A stretch of 64,000 nt of DNA, taken from positions 89,322,632 to 89,386,631 of the forward strand of contig OX411544.1 of assembly GCA_948146395.1 (NCBI GenBank). Direction: 5' to 3'. Each line of letters begins with the position of its first letter. Within the stretch, counting starts at the first letter, position 1. The notes under the pieces were generated by a model. That model was given only the letters and a program-made list of their open reading frames with translations, was not told the origin of the DNA and did no database searches. Of the stretch, positions 1 to 11,519 are shown one piece after another. A program made the position numbers and the translations under genes. This DNA comes from Fragum whitleyi. Its lineage: Eukaryota; Mollusca; Bivalvia; Cardiida; Cardiidae.

Positions 1-489
1 GTACAGTTCGGGACTGACTGATATTCATAGGTGTTTCTTTGGTTGGTACTCAAAGACCTTTTGATCCTCTGAGAAGAAACAAAGATAGTTAAAAAAGTTA
101 AAACAAATACAACAAATTTACTTGAAATAAGGTTAAACATGATAACAACTACTTTTGTAAAAACAAACACCAATGGATATAGGTTAAAGACAGTTTTAGA
201 TAGGATTAAATCGTTTTCTCCATTTATGTTTAATTGATAAATGTACCTATTTCAAGTGTGTAAAAGAAATTTTCACAGAGTAACATCTCATATTCTAACA
301 AATATTTTTCTAACAGGATTTTTCCTCTCTTTCCCTTTCTTTGAATTTGCAGTGAAATTTCCGAATAACATAAATTTTGTCGAGACAATTATTCCCACTT
401 TTTTTTTTTACATTCGTAATTTCTCTTTTCTAATTGAATTTAATATATCACTCTAGAATGCCATCAGGTTCGTTCACCATCAGTACTTT
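1..489. other. non-coding, AT-rich
   Basis: No gene or clear repeat boundary was recognised. The short open frame at 241-456 is rich in Phe, Ile and Leu, as expected from T-rich DNA, and has no domain. Confidence 0.5.
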
Positions 490-661
490 CAGTGCTTTGA
501 TTAAAAGGGAGGTAATAAATATCGACAATTTCGTCCGATTTGGACGAAATAATCAATATTGTATAGCGTCCCTTTAATTTCATTCGGAACTCACTCATTC
601 TTCTCATCCGAATTAATTCCAAAATCATCAACTATGACAATTTCACGATATTATTACCTTT
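490..661 (-). mobile_element. MITE-A, partial
   Basis: Carries the GGGAGGTAAT ... ATATCG palindromic core and a right side with CATTCGGAACTCACTCATTC and CAATTTCACGATATTA, as in the full MITE-A copies. The left end is missing. Confidence 0.6.
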
Positions 662-681
662 AACAATCAACTACGTGATCA

Positions 682-926
682 GGGGCCTGTTTTACTTAAC
701 AGCTTACGATCATTTTTTTTGCGCAAGTCAAAAGTTAAAGATGTTTCTTCAGTAGTAACTAAATATGGGATTCTGCCATGCATCATCTCATTGGAATCGT
801 CGTAAAGAGACGATTCCAATGATATATTGCAAGGCATTATCTTATAAGAAAGGAAAACACCAGGTACGATTTGTAACTTTGAATTACGATCAGTTTTTTG
901 GTAAGAAGTTTAGTAAAACAGACCCC
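682..926. mobile_element. foldback MITE (GGGGCCTGTTTTACT ends)
   Basis: Terminal inverted repeats GGGGCCTGTTTTACTTAAC and, at the right, the complement of GGGGTCTGTTTTACTAAAC. In the middle is a perfect 13-bp hairpin (789-801 with 809-821). There is no coding capacity. No second copy was noticed. Confidence 0.6.
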
Positions 927-1498
927 AAGTGACCAAAAGAATAGTTACAAAGGCTCAATTGCATTTTTTTTAATAAATAACATTTTCTATTCCTTAAGTA
1001 AGTCAAATTGTCAATCTTTACTAATGTATAACGTTATAACATTTGTATAAAAGAATTTATTTTAACATTTATCGTAGATCAGTTACCAAAAATGCATCTT
1101 GAACCTAGCTGTAGGTAAATCATTTCGGTTTCTTATAAGGTTAAATCATTGCAAACAAATGCAACCTATCAAGTCATTTTAACTTCCCCTTTAAGGTAAT
1201 TGATCCATTGACTGGCGATCCTGTCTCAATCTATTGTTATTGGCGGTTTCGGAGGGTAGCGTAGACGAGACAGGTTCACTAGTCTAGTTGATCCACAATA
1301 GTTCCGCATTATTTCGAGACTCTGAAATCATTCACAATGATAAAAAGTTCTTATGAAATAATTCTTTAATTTCTGTTAATACTGCAAAAGTTTAAGACTT
1401 TCGAAACGTTGCGGAACTTATACGGGCCCACTACATTAACATCTCCTTCTTTGATCCTTTTTTATATAACTAGTTGATAATTCGAGGAATCAACAATC
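927..1498. other. non-coding, nothing recognised
   Basis: AT-rich sequence without supported exons or repeat ends. Confidence 0.45.
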
Positions 1499-1723
1499 AA
1501 CCCTTTCCCAAACAAGACCTGGTTTTGACATCTCTAAAAAAATATGCTTATGAAAACATCGAGGCAAAAGGAGAAACTGCTGATAATCAGCACTTTCTCC
1601 TTTTGCCTCAATATTTTCTCTGCTATAACATACATATTTTCGCCTTTTGATTTGATATTTCATGTCGTCTGCAACTCTTTTCAAATTGGACCACCCTAAA
1701 ATATTGTCGTTTGGGAAAGGGTT
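1499..1723. mobile_element. foldback element, AACCCTTTCC family
   Basis: Ends AACCCTTTCCCAAAC and GTTTGGGAAAGGGTT are inverted repeats. The centre folds through GAGGCAAAAGGAGAAA and its complement. Related elements lie at 2752-2980 and 49005-49225. Confidence 0.65.
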
Positions 1724-1835
1724 AATAACATCGTGAAATTACCACTCACTCCGATCAAAACCCTTTTAAATCACTTACTCAGCGCTTCATTCATTCAAAA
1801 TACTCCAATCATTCAAAAACGCTCGTTTTATCAAG
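1724..1835 (-). mobile_element. MITE-A, terminal fragment
   Basis: TTAATAACATCGTGAAATT followed by the 'CTCACTC..CGATCAAAACC..CTCAGCGC' B-end characteristic of MITE-A. Confidence 0.6.
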
Positions 1836-2751
1836 CTTGGAAACCGTTTAAAGCGGCCAAAATTTGATTCAAATCGGTCACATAGTTGCACGATTTTATT
1901 AGCTGATTTGACAACTAAGCGTCTGATTTATCCGCGAAGACAAAAATAAGAAAAATACACACATACGAGCCTGTGCGTGACATTTTTAACAATTTGAAAT
2001 ATGCGTGAAGGACAATCAATGAGTAGCATAGACAGCAATTATGAGCTATTTATTGTAAATATAAAGTAATCTCATGGTCTACAGATACTTTGAGACCTTA
2101 TCTATCTACTAAGCGTATAGTGAAGACTCTAGACAGACTGTGCGGATGCGTAGACTTGCCAGAGTCTTTACCTTGCGCATATTTGAAATTGTTGGAGATA
2201 TCATGTACGGGCTCACATTGTATTAACATACTCATTCAGATTCATTCAAAATCATTCCAAAATCGTTCAAGTTGTCAATTTCACTATGTTCTTAACTTCA
2301 AGGAACAGTCTCCTCGATACATAAACACCCAGAGCTTAATAGTCCACGTTTGGGTAATATAAACTCTGTTGGTTCGCATTCACTCGAAATGAAATCAAAA
2401 GTAAAAGTACATAACGTAAGTCCAAAAACTTGACCAAATGTTTTCAAGTGTTTGTTTAACACAAAATGCCCGACCATTCTGATGTGGTATTTAACAAATA
2501 AACATTATTTTTACGCATATCATTTTCTTGTTCTTTTTCTTAAATTAAGATATTCTTTGATATGTCCAACAATTATTACAGTCATATTATGCAAAAAGGG
2601 TCTTCTTGGTTTTGGAATCCATTTCACACACCCAAACAAAAAAATGCTAAAGATCTCGTTTGGCTCCGTTCACAACACTGGCTAGCAATGATTATCCCCC
2701 CCCCCCTCCATTCCGATCAAAAACATTCAAAATCAGCGTTCGTTTAATAGA
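1836..2751. other. non-coding with small MITE-A scraps
   Basis: Contains MITE-A-like pieces near 2228-2310 and 2690-2740 and a run of C at about 2696. The short open frames at 2090-2747 overlap each other and show no domain. Confidence 0.45.
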
Positions 2752-2980
2752 TTAAGCCTTTCCTGTTTTACAAAATTTTGGACCTGCCCAAATTCAAAGG
2801 TTTTGCAGACGACAATTAAAAGTGGATTAAATTTGAAAAATAACCATTCAGTAGGGTAGAAAATAGTGTGGAAAAAGAAGAAATTGCTTGTCAGAAGCAA
2901 TTTCTTATTTCTTCACAATGTTTTCTCAATCATAAAATCAAAGACACGTAAACATCAGGGATTAAACAGCAAGGGGTTAA
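2752..2980. mobile_element. foldback element, AACCCTTTCC family
   Basis: Ends TTAAGCCTTTCCTGTTTT and AACAGCAAGGGGTTAA are imperfect inverted repeats. The core hairpin is AAGAAATTGCTT / AAGCAATTTCTT. It is nearly the same sequence as 49005-49225. Confidence 0.65.
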
Positions 2981-3122
2981 GCCATTTGTATCAAGCCTAC
3001 TATGAGAAAAATCAAGGTTATCATTTGAATTGGGCAGATGAATAATAAGCGCTTCTCGTAAATAACCAAAATGCTTGATTGGCGATGATTTGGAGTATAA
3101 AGGAGTATGGAAGATATAGAGG

Positions 3123-3545
3123 ATAATTGTTTGTTTCAGTGTAAGATCGATTTATATTTCATTGAGTGAACAAGAAAAGCTATATTTTCACGAGTGGCAG
3201 AGCCACGAGTGAAAATATAGCTTTTGTTTTTCACGAAATGAAATATTAATCGATCTTACTCGAAAAACAAACGATAATTCTATTTCTTTAATGCAAAAAT
3301 GAGACAAAATGTGAAACTTCTAGGACATATTTTCGTAAAGCGCGTCATTTTGCGCGTGATTGCTATGCAATGCTCATTGTGACGGCACTTTTTTCTCACC
3401 CGCATAGATGACATCAGATAGGATGAAATGCACAAACTCAGGGTATAAGTTTTTGATAATTTCACTGCTTTTGCGGTGAGATTATTAAGTGATAATCTAC
3501 CGTTATTTCTCGATAAACCACCAAAAAGCATTAAAGAAATACCTT
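3123..3545. mobile_element. foldback element, GTAAGATCGAT family
   Basis: A large hairpin (3141-3259) with arms GTAAGATCGAT..ATATTTCATT and central GAGTGGC/GCCACGAGTG, followed by a conserved non-hairpin flank (3280-3540) with GCGCGTCATTTTGCGC. The same flank plus hairpin is found in opposite orientation at 48200-48580, with weaker copies at 11520-11900 and 46780-47005. Confidence 0.65.
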
Positions 3546-3715
3546 TTCTATACCTGCATAGACTTGATCACTCACTTAAACTTGTGCATCTATAGCATTC
3601 GTTTGCATTTTTTATACATGTAGCTTACCAAAGCATCAAAATCACATATTCATTTCCAGTGTACATATTAAAGACAGCAGCTGTAGTTATTGCCTTTAGG
3701 TGAGCCTTGAAAGAT

Positions 3716-3960
3716 TTACCGTCCGAACCCCGACTGCGGCACTTATTCTTTCCGACTACATGTATTTGTCTCTCACCTTTTGGTTCGTAGTCGTAATCGT
3801 AGACTTATGTGAGATAGCAGCTGGAGTCTAGGAAAGGATGTGGTGGTTGTATTGGTGAGAGAAATACCAGGAATCCATTGTTACTTGCCCCAGCCGTCGC
3901 GATATAACTGAAAAAATGTTGAACGGGGCGTAAAACTCCATTCAATCAACCAATCAATTG
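3716..3960 (+). mobile_element. tRNA-derived SINE, 5'-truncated
   Basis: Starts inside the tRNA T-arm (GTCCGAACCCCGACTGCGGC), continues with the body shared with 35261-35542 (TATTTGTCTCTCACC, GAGAGAAATACCAGGAATCC, CGATATAACTGAA) and ends in ATTCAATCAACCAATCAATTG. The A-box half is missing. Confidence 0.75.
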
Positions 3961-4000
3961 AAATATTTACCGTTTTGTTTAAATTGCGTGATTATACATT

Positions 4001-4428
4001 TACAGTTATTAACATCGTGAAATTGACGTTCACCTCAATCAAAACGATTCTACATCGCTCACTCAGCGCTCTATTCATTCATTCCAAACACTCGCTCAAA
4101 CCATTCAAAAACGCTCAAACCAATTAAAAAATATATAACCAACAGCGTCTTTTAAAATAAACTTGAATAGAGAAAAATCGCGATTTAACTGACATAATTC
4201 AAATTGTAAGCGTCCAATAGGTTCTTGAAGAAATAGGAAGCTATCTATAGAACATGTATGCAAATTGTATTAAAGGGAGGTAATCTTGTTCACCCTGAGC
4301 AAAATTTGCAATGCTTGATTACCTCCCGTTAAATTTACTCAAAAGTCGCTCCACATATTCATTCAATTTCATTCCTAAATCATTCCATAATCACTCACCT
4401 TGTCAATTTCACGATGTTGTAAACTGTA
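4001..4428 (-). mobile_element. MITE-A, full length
   Basis: Runs from TACAGTTATTAACATCGTG to the inverted end CACGATGTTGTAAACTGTA, with the AAAGGGAGGTAATC / GATTACCTCCCG palindromic core. Both ends finish in TA, consistent with a TA target. Confidence 0.8.
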
Positions 4429-4513
4429 AGAGGCAATTCGGATTGTTATATCATAAGCGATTTCTAACTTGACCGTCATTAAGAATATAAGATGGTTAAT
4501 TGAGTTTTGCTAG

Positions 4514-4644
4514 CCCTGTCCTATGTTCAGGTTGGCAAAACGGTCAAAACAGTTTTGCAAATATACTCCGCTTTGCACGCGCACTAAGTGGGGTATAATT
4601 GACAAACTATTTGCACCGCTCTGTTTTCCTGAACGCAGGGCAGG
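4514..4644. mobile_element. foldback element, CCCCGCTTTGCACG family
   Basis: CCCTG..GTTCAGG and CCTGAACGCAGGG ends surround CTCCGCTTTGCACGCGCAC. Related copies lie at 15230-15370, 37095-37138 and 62245-62332. It sits about 130 bp upstream of lipocalin promoter 1, and its open frame (4523-4768) is a by-product. Confidence 0.55.
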
Positions 4645-4774
4645 TTACTTTTCCTGCTTGGTCCACTCAATTAGTTTAAACAATTTTACAAAGATCTCGA
4701 CAATGTTCAACTTTGAAAACGATTTGCAATCTATTGAATCTTGCTTTCAAGACTTATTAGCCAAATAAAATCAC

Positions 4775-4922
4775 TGGTTCCCCTTTTATTACGGCGTATG
4801 TCAATTTGCGGACACTGCGATACATATAAAATGGCAAAGTCTGTAAGCTGAAAGGCAGTTGAAATTTTCGTATAAAGCAGTCACGATGGGTTTGGATCTT
4901 CAAGAATCTAGATATATCCACG
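4775..4922 (+). promoter_or_regulatory. promoter and 5' UTR, lipocalin copy 1
   Basis: A TATAAAA box is at 4825-4831. It lies in a block matching the sequence before lipocalin copy 2, with shared words TTGCGGACA, ATACATAT, GGCAGTTGAAAT, CGTATAAAGCAGTCACG and TTTGGATCTTCAAGA. TATA-to-ATG spacing is about 98 bp in both copies, so transcription probably starts near 4855. Conservation ends near 4775. Confidence 0.65.
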
Positions 4923-5033
4923 ATGAATGCTTATATGATAGTTCTGCTCCTCGCAGTCTCCACCGTCCATGCTATAGATCGTACAAGACTCGCACAGACG
5001 CCACCGGCCGTGGCCAACTTTGATCTGGACAGG
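4923..5033 (+). CDS. lipocalin copy 1, exon 1
   Basis: 37 codons from ATG to AGG, then GTATGC donor (phase 0). The start is the first ATG after the TATA box, followed at once by a hydrophobic signal segment. Confidence 0.8.
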
Positions 5034-5370
5034 GTATGCTATTTTTATTTTCTTAAAAGTATTTCGAAGGATTTTGCTTTATAATATGACCTACGTCGCG
5101 GGAGTGAAATAAACCCGTTGAATATTTTTAATATTACACGGGTGTTATCACACTAGTGGAATAACTATGCAAATGAGCTCAGAACGAAAAGCGACGCTAT
5201 TTTGTAACCGAGAAAATTACGTCATAATGTATCAATTGTGACGTCAGTTTTAAACGGCGTTATAAGTTTCGCGGAAAATTCAATTGTTGGATTTCAAGAA
5301 TTTTGACGATTTTACGCAAAAATTCGGGTCAAATTATAAATAGAATATAAAATTTGTGCTCATTATTACA

Positions 5371-5458
5371 GAATTTATTAAACTCGTCATCTAAAACAGA
5401 TAAAAACTCGGCGTAGCCTCGTTTTTATCTGTTTATAGATGACTCGTTTAATAAATTC
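5371..5458. repeat. long hairpin in intron 1
   Basis: GAATTTATTAAACTCGTCAT pairs with the complement at 5440-5458, and AACAGATAAAAAC with GTTTTTATCTGTT, across a 12-nt centre. It is probably the core of another foldback element; the flank holds a TGACGTCA at 5239-5246. Confidence 0.6.
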
Positions 5459-5583
5459 GGTATTCCATGACCACTCATTCAATATCCTCTATTTATAATT
5501 TCCTCGCATATTCAGTGAACTTTTCAAAATGCTGCACCCCATTTTTGACATAATTTACCATACTTTCGTTCATTTCACGCTAT

Positions 5584-6340
5584 TACTGTTAACAACATTG
5601 TGAAATTGACAAAGATAAATTTATAGGTGCGATTATTGAGTTTTGAGTGAATTAAAAGCTGCTCTTTGAGAGTTCTTCATAGAAAAAATACAAAACTGGT
5701 TCTTAGATCCGGAAATTTGTGCATTTTCCGATGTTAAAGAATCGCACATGGGTATGGCACTGGAAACAAATCATTTAAAAAAATGTAGCTTGAATATTCG
5801 AAGCGGCAAGTTCGGTGACGGAACCAGTCTATTTATATTCAGTCTATAATTAACGAAATTGATATTTTTCATGTAAATTTTTTTCATTTTTCGCATGTTT
5901 CGATATGAAGTTTCCCAATTATCAAATACTACGACATTGATCTTGATACAATGAGACAAACAGGCGGAATTGCATGCGCAAATAGGTGGCTCAAAATTTG
6001 AGAATAATACTTAAGGCGTAAGTAGTCGCTTTATTTTTCAAAATGGAATCCCGCTAAATTCGGTAATATCTGTCTTTTTCCGCCTACCTAATCTTGTTGA
6101 CGTAAACTTTTCTATACGATGAAGTCCCAATTTCTTATTAATTTAAAAAAAAAACAGAAATCGCATTTTCCCAATCTGTGAAAGAGCAGCTTTAAAAGGA
6201 GGTCAAACAAGATTGCTAATTTTGTTAATACCTCCCTTTGATAAAATAAGTACACAGGATCTATGTCTTCAAAAACTTCAATAGCTTACAATTTCTTCGA
6301 GAACCAATCAGACGCTTTCAATCTCTACCGGTGGTTTTCT
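5584..6340 (+). mobile_element. MITE-A interrupted by a nested element
   Basis: Begins TACTGTTAACAACATTGTG and resumes after the insert at AAAGGAGGTCAAAC..TACCTCCCTTTG, continuing to the 'GAACCAATCAGACGC' segment. The B end is missing. Confidence 0.65.
5657..6191. mobile_element. nested inverted-repeat element with TTAAA duplication
   Basis: Exact ends AGCTGCTCTTT / AAAGAGCAGCT. Flanking TTAAA is at 5652-5656 and again at 6192-6196, and joining the flanks restores the MITE-A sequence. At 535 bp without a transposase frame it is a non-autonomous DNA element. Confidence 0.75.
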
Positions 6341-6479
6341 GTCGTTTCTTACTCCAGTGAAACCACAACATTTCCTTCCAAGCTACCAGCTGCTTGACCC
6401 AACCTAGGCGTATTACTTTTCATACACTCACTGACGGTCGACAAATGACTCGTGCCAAAATGCCTTTTGTTAAATGTTT

Positions 6480-6545
6480 GGGTAAAGTTGACCGAGCCAA
6501 TTGGGCGAATTAGCGATATCTTATTACCCCCCTTTACCAAAATAT
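6480..6545 (+). mobile_element. MITE-A variant, left piece split by the LINE
   Basis: GAATTAGCGATATCTTATTA followed by a C run and CTTTACCAAAATAT is MITE-A core. It resumes at 10218 (AAAATATGTCTACACGG), a junction seen uninterrupted in the relative at 12719-13075. Confidence 0.6.
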
Positions 6546-6784
6546 ACGTAATTTTCTGTTGATAATAATAGTTTATTTACGTCTCATCTTTGACATACAA
6601 CATATACATATAAACATTAAAACATAGCATATTATCAAAGCCACTCTAAAAAAAGAGTTATAAGAGACATTAAAATGCAATTTGCATGCAAACAAACACA
6701 TGAGTCTTACTTAATTCATGCACATAATGATAATGTTAAATTGACACAAACTGACATTCTGAAAAGATCACTAATTCTCTCGCA

Positions 6785-6905
6785 CTTACACACATTTACA
6801 CACTCACACCTACAAATTCAAACACACGCACACACACCACACTAAACACATGCACACACACACACATACGCACACTAACACGCATACACAAACACACATA
6901 CACAT
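6785..6905. repeat. CA-rich microsatellite in the LINE 3' UTR
   Basis: Interrupted CACA/ACAT repeats with CACACACACAC blocks, between the ORF2 stop and the element's 3' end. Confidence 0.8.
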
Positions 6906-7233
6906 ATCAGAGCAAGCAAGTAACCAGATACAAGTATACGAATAGAAAAAAAGGCATTACAAACACATTATCATAAAAAGACATATAACATTTGTGATCT
7001 TTATTATTTTATTTAATAAAGACTAGGGGTTTTTTTTGTTGTTGTTGTTGTTTACTTATTCCCCTGTTTTGGCTAAAATAACATAAGATTAAGAAATACA
7101 CGTGTCTTTCCAAGTCATCATTTACAAAGAAAAAAAAAAGCGATGCTATATTTTGGTTGTGTAATTTTGCTATCAATAAGTAAGGAGAAACCCTAATATT
7201 AAAAATAATAAATTATATAAAATAAATTTAAAA

Positions 7234-10215
7234 TTATTTACAGAGTAAAAACGATCTTGTGTTGAGTATAAGATAACAGGTTTTGGCAGATATTCGAATC
7301 ATTCTTTTGTCGGATAGAATAAAAGTTAATTTTTCCATGATATTTAGGGTCGGAAAAAGGGAGTTAAGATTTTCTGCTTTTTTGATAAGTTCCGCGCGAA
7401 CATTAACATATTTGCTACATTGAAGCAACACGTGTGCCTCTGTTTCTACTTCGTCGCAAAACGGGCATAAACGCTCGTTTTCTGGTAAGTTTTCGTACCT
7501 CCCGGTTTCGATCTTGATAGGGGCCACGCCGCATCTAAATTTACTTAGTGCCGATCTGTGTTTAACTGACATAATTAATTGACAATACTCCTCAACGCAG
7601 AAGTCGGTTTTCATTTTACAATAATTCCTTAACTTATTTCTCCCTCTACCGTTGACCCTGCTTTCTACTCTATTAATACTATTGTGCCACTCTTGTTTAA
7701 ATTTCATCATCATTTTTTCACTTAATATGCGAAGAAAGATTTTCTTGCTCTTCTCGTAATTTAAATAGGTATCTTCAATATCTAGCGAAGATAATTTTTG
7801 TTTAACGTGATGAAACCACGTCTTGCAGGACGTCGTTGCTTTTTCACACGCCCACAGTGCTATACGCTTATTAAGGCGAGACGCAGGCAGGTTACATAAA
7901 TTACACCAGTATCCGAGAACCGAATTCCATTGTCGGATTGTTGGAGGAACCCAACCCATTTCACCTATAACGGCGTCATTCGGTGCGTACTTTCCTAATC
8001 CGAGGAAAAAACGCATTGCTCTGTTTTGAACCGCATTTATACACGTGTAATTTTTAATACCCCATATCGGAGCGCTATAACCAATAACTGGCCATACTAA
8101 TGAGTCATAAAGTTTGCTAAAAACATTGTATGGGACGCCTCCGATGCTCTTACATTTAGCAATTAGCAGCCCCAGAGCTCGGCTCGCGCTTTGAGCGACA
8201 GTTTTAGCAGTAATCTCGAAATTAAGGTGTTCTGTTAGGACCATTCCTAGGTAGGTATATCGGTCAACTACTTTTAAGTTTCCACTTCCACAATTGAAAA
8301 TATACGGCGTTCGTTGAACGGACTCGTTGCGAAAGTGGACAACATTACTCTTCAAACAGTTTATAATCATATCATTAGCGATACACCAATCATTCAGAGC
8401 ATTTAGTAACGTCTGCATATCATTTTCGTTGTCAGTTAATAATACAATATCGTCTGCATAAAGAAGTATGCATACTACCTCACCATTGACGTTTATACCA
8501 ACATTGCAGGACTTAAGATATTTTGAAAGGTCATCTATATATAGATTAAATAGAAGGGGCGATAACCCACAACCTTGCCGAAGTCCTTGATTGGCCGTAA
8601 ACCAGTCTGTAAATTGAGAATTTAGACGTATACTATAACTGACGGACGTATATAACGATTTGACGGCATTCAGAAGTTTACCCGCCAAGCCTTTGTCTTG
8701 CAATCGTGACCATAATTTGTATCTATTTATTGAGTCATACGCCTTTTGAAAATCAATGAAGGCGGCAACTGTAGAAAGCTTACGCTTTTTTCGTGTCTCT
8801 ATGATATTGGTTAAGCTAGAGATCTGATCTAGCGTACTTCTCCCTTTACGGAAGCCCCCTTGCTCATCTTCTAAGAGGTTGCTTTCCTCTGTCCATTTAG
8901 TGAGTCTTTCGTTTAGTACCGCGCAATATATCTTATAGACCGACGATGCCAAACTAATTCCTCGATAAGAGAGGGGATCTCTCGGATCCATAGTCGACGA
9001 TTTAGGAATTGGGTTTATAATACATTTAGTCCATATGCTTGGTATTGAACTAGTTTTGAAGCATATATTAAATAGTGAATGCAAGAACATAACCGCTGCA
9101 TCATTTTTCAAGACCTCTGCGTGTATAGTATCGGCCCCGATTGCTTTACCCGTTTTAGCCATGTCGACCGCTCGTTTTACCTCCATTATTGATATATCTC
9201 TATTGTAAGGGAGATAATCGTCTCCGCTTACACTACTGTCTATATTAGGTACGCGGTGAATTTGTGAGTCTCGGTTGAAAAGAGAACAAAAATCGGCTTT
9301 CCATCTTTCTAGGACAGTTTTTACGTCATTAGAGACGGTACCGTCATCTAAATTGACCTCAAAAGGAATAACATTTTTCCTCTCGTTTTTAATACCTATT
9401 TGACCCAATGTCTTCCAGAAAGAGCGACCATCGTGATCTACAGCGCAAGAAATATTGTTCTGCAGAGAGTACCAATGCTTGCGTTTAGCACGCTGGACCT
9501 CTCTGTCGAACAACTTTCGGGCAGATACATATATCGACTTTTCAAATGACCTTGAGTTTGTGCCTTTCGTTCTCAGCCAATTCTTTTCTGCTGTGCACAG
9601 TTTTGACCACAATTCTGATAACCTACCATTCCACCATGGTTTTCCCATTTTTCTTTTCCTGTTACAATAGACAGAACTGTTGACATTTGCAAGTTTTTTG
9701 AATGGTATACTTTTATACATAGAGTCTTTTGCAAAAGGGATTGAATCGCATTCGCTTTTAGCGTACTGTATAGGGTCATCAAAATTTATTTCCCATCGTA
9801 GAAGCGAATGGTCCGGCAATCGCGCCATACTATCGATACCGCAATCGGTTTGTGAAAGTTTACTAAAAAATTCAGTCACTGTTGAGATTTAAAAATTGTT
9901 AAAATTGCCAATGCACTCGTGCGGGATGATACAATAGTCTACCACTGAGCGACCTTTTGTTGATATGGATGTGAACTCATTGTTTATACAGTTTCTTCCG
10001 TTCAGAATACACATATTGGTGTTCACAAGGAAATCGATCAATAATTCCCCATAAGCGTTCACCGTGTAGTCTACAACGTTACGTTCACACACGGTGTCCA
10101 CTCCTACAATATAGTCCTCTCTATCGCCGCACCTACTGTTAAAGTCCCCGCATAGAAAGACAATACCCTCGTTCTGAAATTCATACACATCGGTTATCAG
10201 TTGATCGAAAAAGGT
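7234..10215 (-). pseudogene. LINE ORF2 (endonuclease-reverse transcriptase), one in-frame stop
   Basis: One continuous minus-strand frame interrupted only by TAA at 9891-9889. Upstream of the stop lies the back half of an APE-type endonuclease (FLCGDFNSR, VVDYCII); the final endonuclease motif DHSLL lies just after it. Counting from GTG at 9879, the reverse transcriptase shows YRGISLAS, GGFRKGRSTLDQ, IDFQKAYDS, LRQGCGLSPLLFN and catalytic YADD (8460-8449, about residue 474). A CPFC..EAHVLLQC zinc-like motif lies near residues 805-821, and the frame ends LLCK. The domains after the stop look complete. The start of the protein, including any ORF1, is missing. The copy cannot mobilise itself but is recent. 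Confidence 0.85.
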
Positions 10216-10217
10216 AA

Positions 10218-10659
10218 AAAATATGTCTACACGGACCAATCAGGCACTCAGGCAATTTTGATTGACAATTTAAAAAGTTGCAAAACTGAAATTGAAAAAA
10301 AAAAAAAAAAATAATAAATAGATAAAATAAAATAAAATAAATAACAATAAAAAAATTAATAAAAAAATTAATAAAAAAACAAAGGAATAGCAATTCTTTC
10401 TAGAATTTGTTAATATAGTTGAAAATTTTAACACGCGAAAATAAAGCTTTAGTTGTACACTTTTTGGAAAAGTAACCGATCTTGCTCGAGAAACTAACGA
10501 TTACTCTGTTTCTTAACAAGAGTTATCAGCGGACACCGAAGCTCGCCCAAACTACTGCTTGTCACATACATCACTTGATCAACGATAAAAGTTCAAGCAC
10601 TCAGAGGTTAAGCGAGGTTAATTGTTTTCTTATTTTTTAAGTACAAAAACGGTTAATGT
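10218..10659. other. MITE-A remnant and AT simple sequence
   Basis: Begins with the MITE-A right piece (AAAATATGTCTACACGG), then A-rich low complexity (10294-10380: poly-A, AAAAT repeats). No gene. Confidence 0.5.
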
Positions 10660-11420
10660 CAAATTGTCAAGGACCTTGAAAGGGTGAAAGGGTGAAAGCC
10701 TATCACCTGGTGAGTGTGTGTATGAGGTTTTGATGTCCATAGGAAAAGGCGTTCAGAAGCTTTTGGGTTTAAGTTTTTTCAAGTCCATAAAAGGTCAAGG
10801 TCAAAATGTCAAGGAGCTAGTCTTTAGTGAAAGCCTAGCTCCAAGTGAGTGTGTATATGAAGGATAAATGTCGTTAGGTAAAACATTCAGAAAATGTAAG
10901 CAAGGTTAAAGTTTTTGGTTTAAGATTTTGGTTAAACTTTTCCTTAGTCCATAAAAGGTCAAGGTCAAATTGTCAAGGAGCATGGTCATTGGAGAAAGTC
11001 TATCGCCTAGTGAGTGTGTTTACAAAGGAACGATGTCCCTAGATAAGATATTAGAAAATATAAGCAAGGTTAAACTTTTTTTTTGGTTAAAGTTTTAAGT
11101 TTAAGATTTTGGTAAAAGTTTTTCTTAGTCCATAAAAGGTCAAGGTCAAAATGTCAAGTATCTTGGTCTCTTGTGAAAGCCTATCACCTAGTGAGTGTGT
11201 GTTTGAAGGAACGATGTACCTAAGTAAAACATACAGAAAATATAAGTAAGGTTCAAGTTTTTTGGTGTATGTTTTTTTAAAGGGTAAATGTCACTGTCTC
11301 AAGGTCATTTTGACATAGGTGATTGTCTCAAATGAAAGCCTATACCCTAATAAGTGTTTCTGCAAATAATTATGCCTATAGGGTAAATATTGATAGAATT
11401 AAAAACTTAAACCAAATGCG
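10660..11420. repeat. degenerate tandem array with TCAAGGTCAA words
   Basis: Four to five units of roughly 140-185 bp, each with CATAAAAGGTCAAGGTCAAA, GTGAAAGCCTAT, AGTGAGTGTGT and CAGAAAATATAAGCAAGG. The array ends in GACGCCGAC repeats and a hairpin at 11469-11500 (AGCTC..CCGGGAC / GTCCCGG..GAGCT). Similar arrays: 24843-25960 and 33280-34230. Confidence 0.75.
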
Positions 11421-11519
11421 GACGCCGACACCGACGCTGACGCCGACATCAGAGGGTATGACAATAGCTCTTCCGGGACTTTCGTCCCGGGCGAGCTAAT
11501 AGGAGATAAAATTCAATAA

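Larger units (their letters stand above)
6546..10217 (-). mobile_element. APE-type non-LTR retrotransposon, 5'-truncated
   Basis: 3.67 kb bounded by AAAATAT (6539-6545 and 10218-10224), a target-site duplication inside a MITE-A copy. Read on the minus strand it starts inside the endonuclease, continues through reverse transcriptase and a Cys/His tail, then a 0.69-kb 3' UTR with a CA/GT-rich tract. It ends after AATAAACTATTATTATC. Loss of the 5' end fits incomplete target-primed reverse transcription. The lineage is probably CR1/Jockey-like, judged only from motif style. Confidence 0.85.

Noticed and set aside
7823..8029. + strand frame inside the LINE
   Set aside because: It is antisense to the reverse transcriptase ORF2, as are 9455-9670 and 9680-9892.
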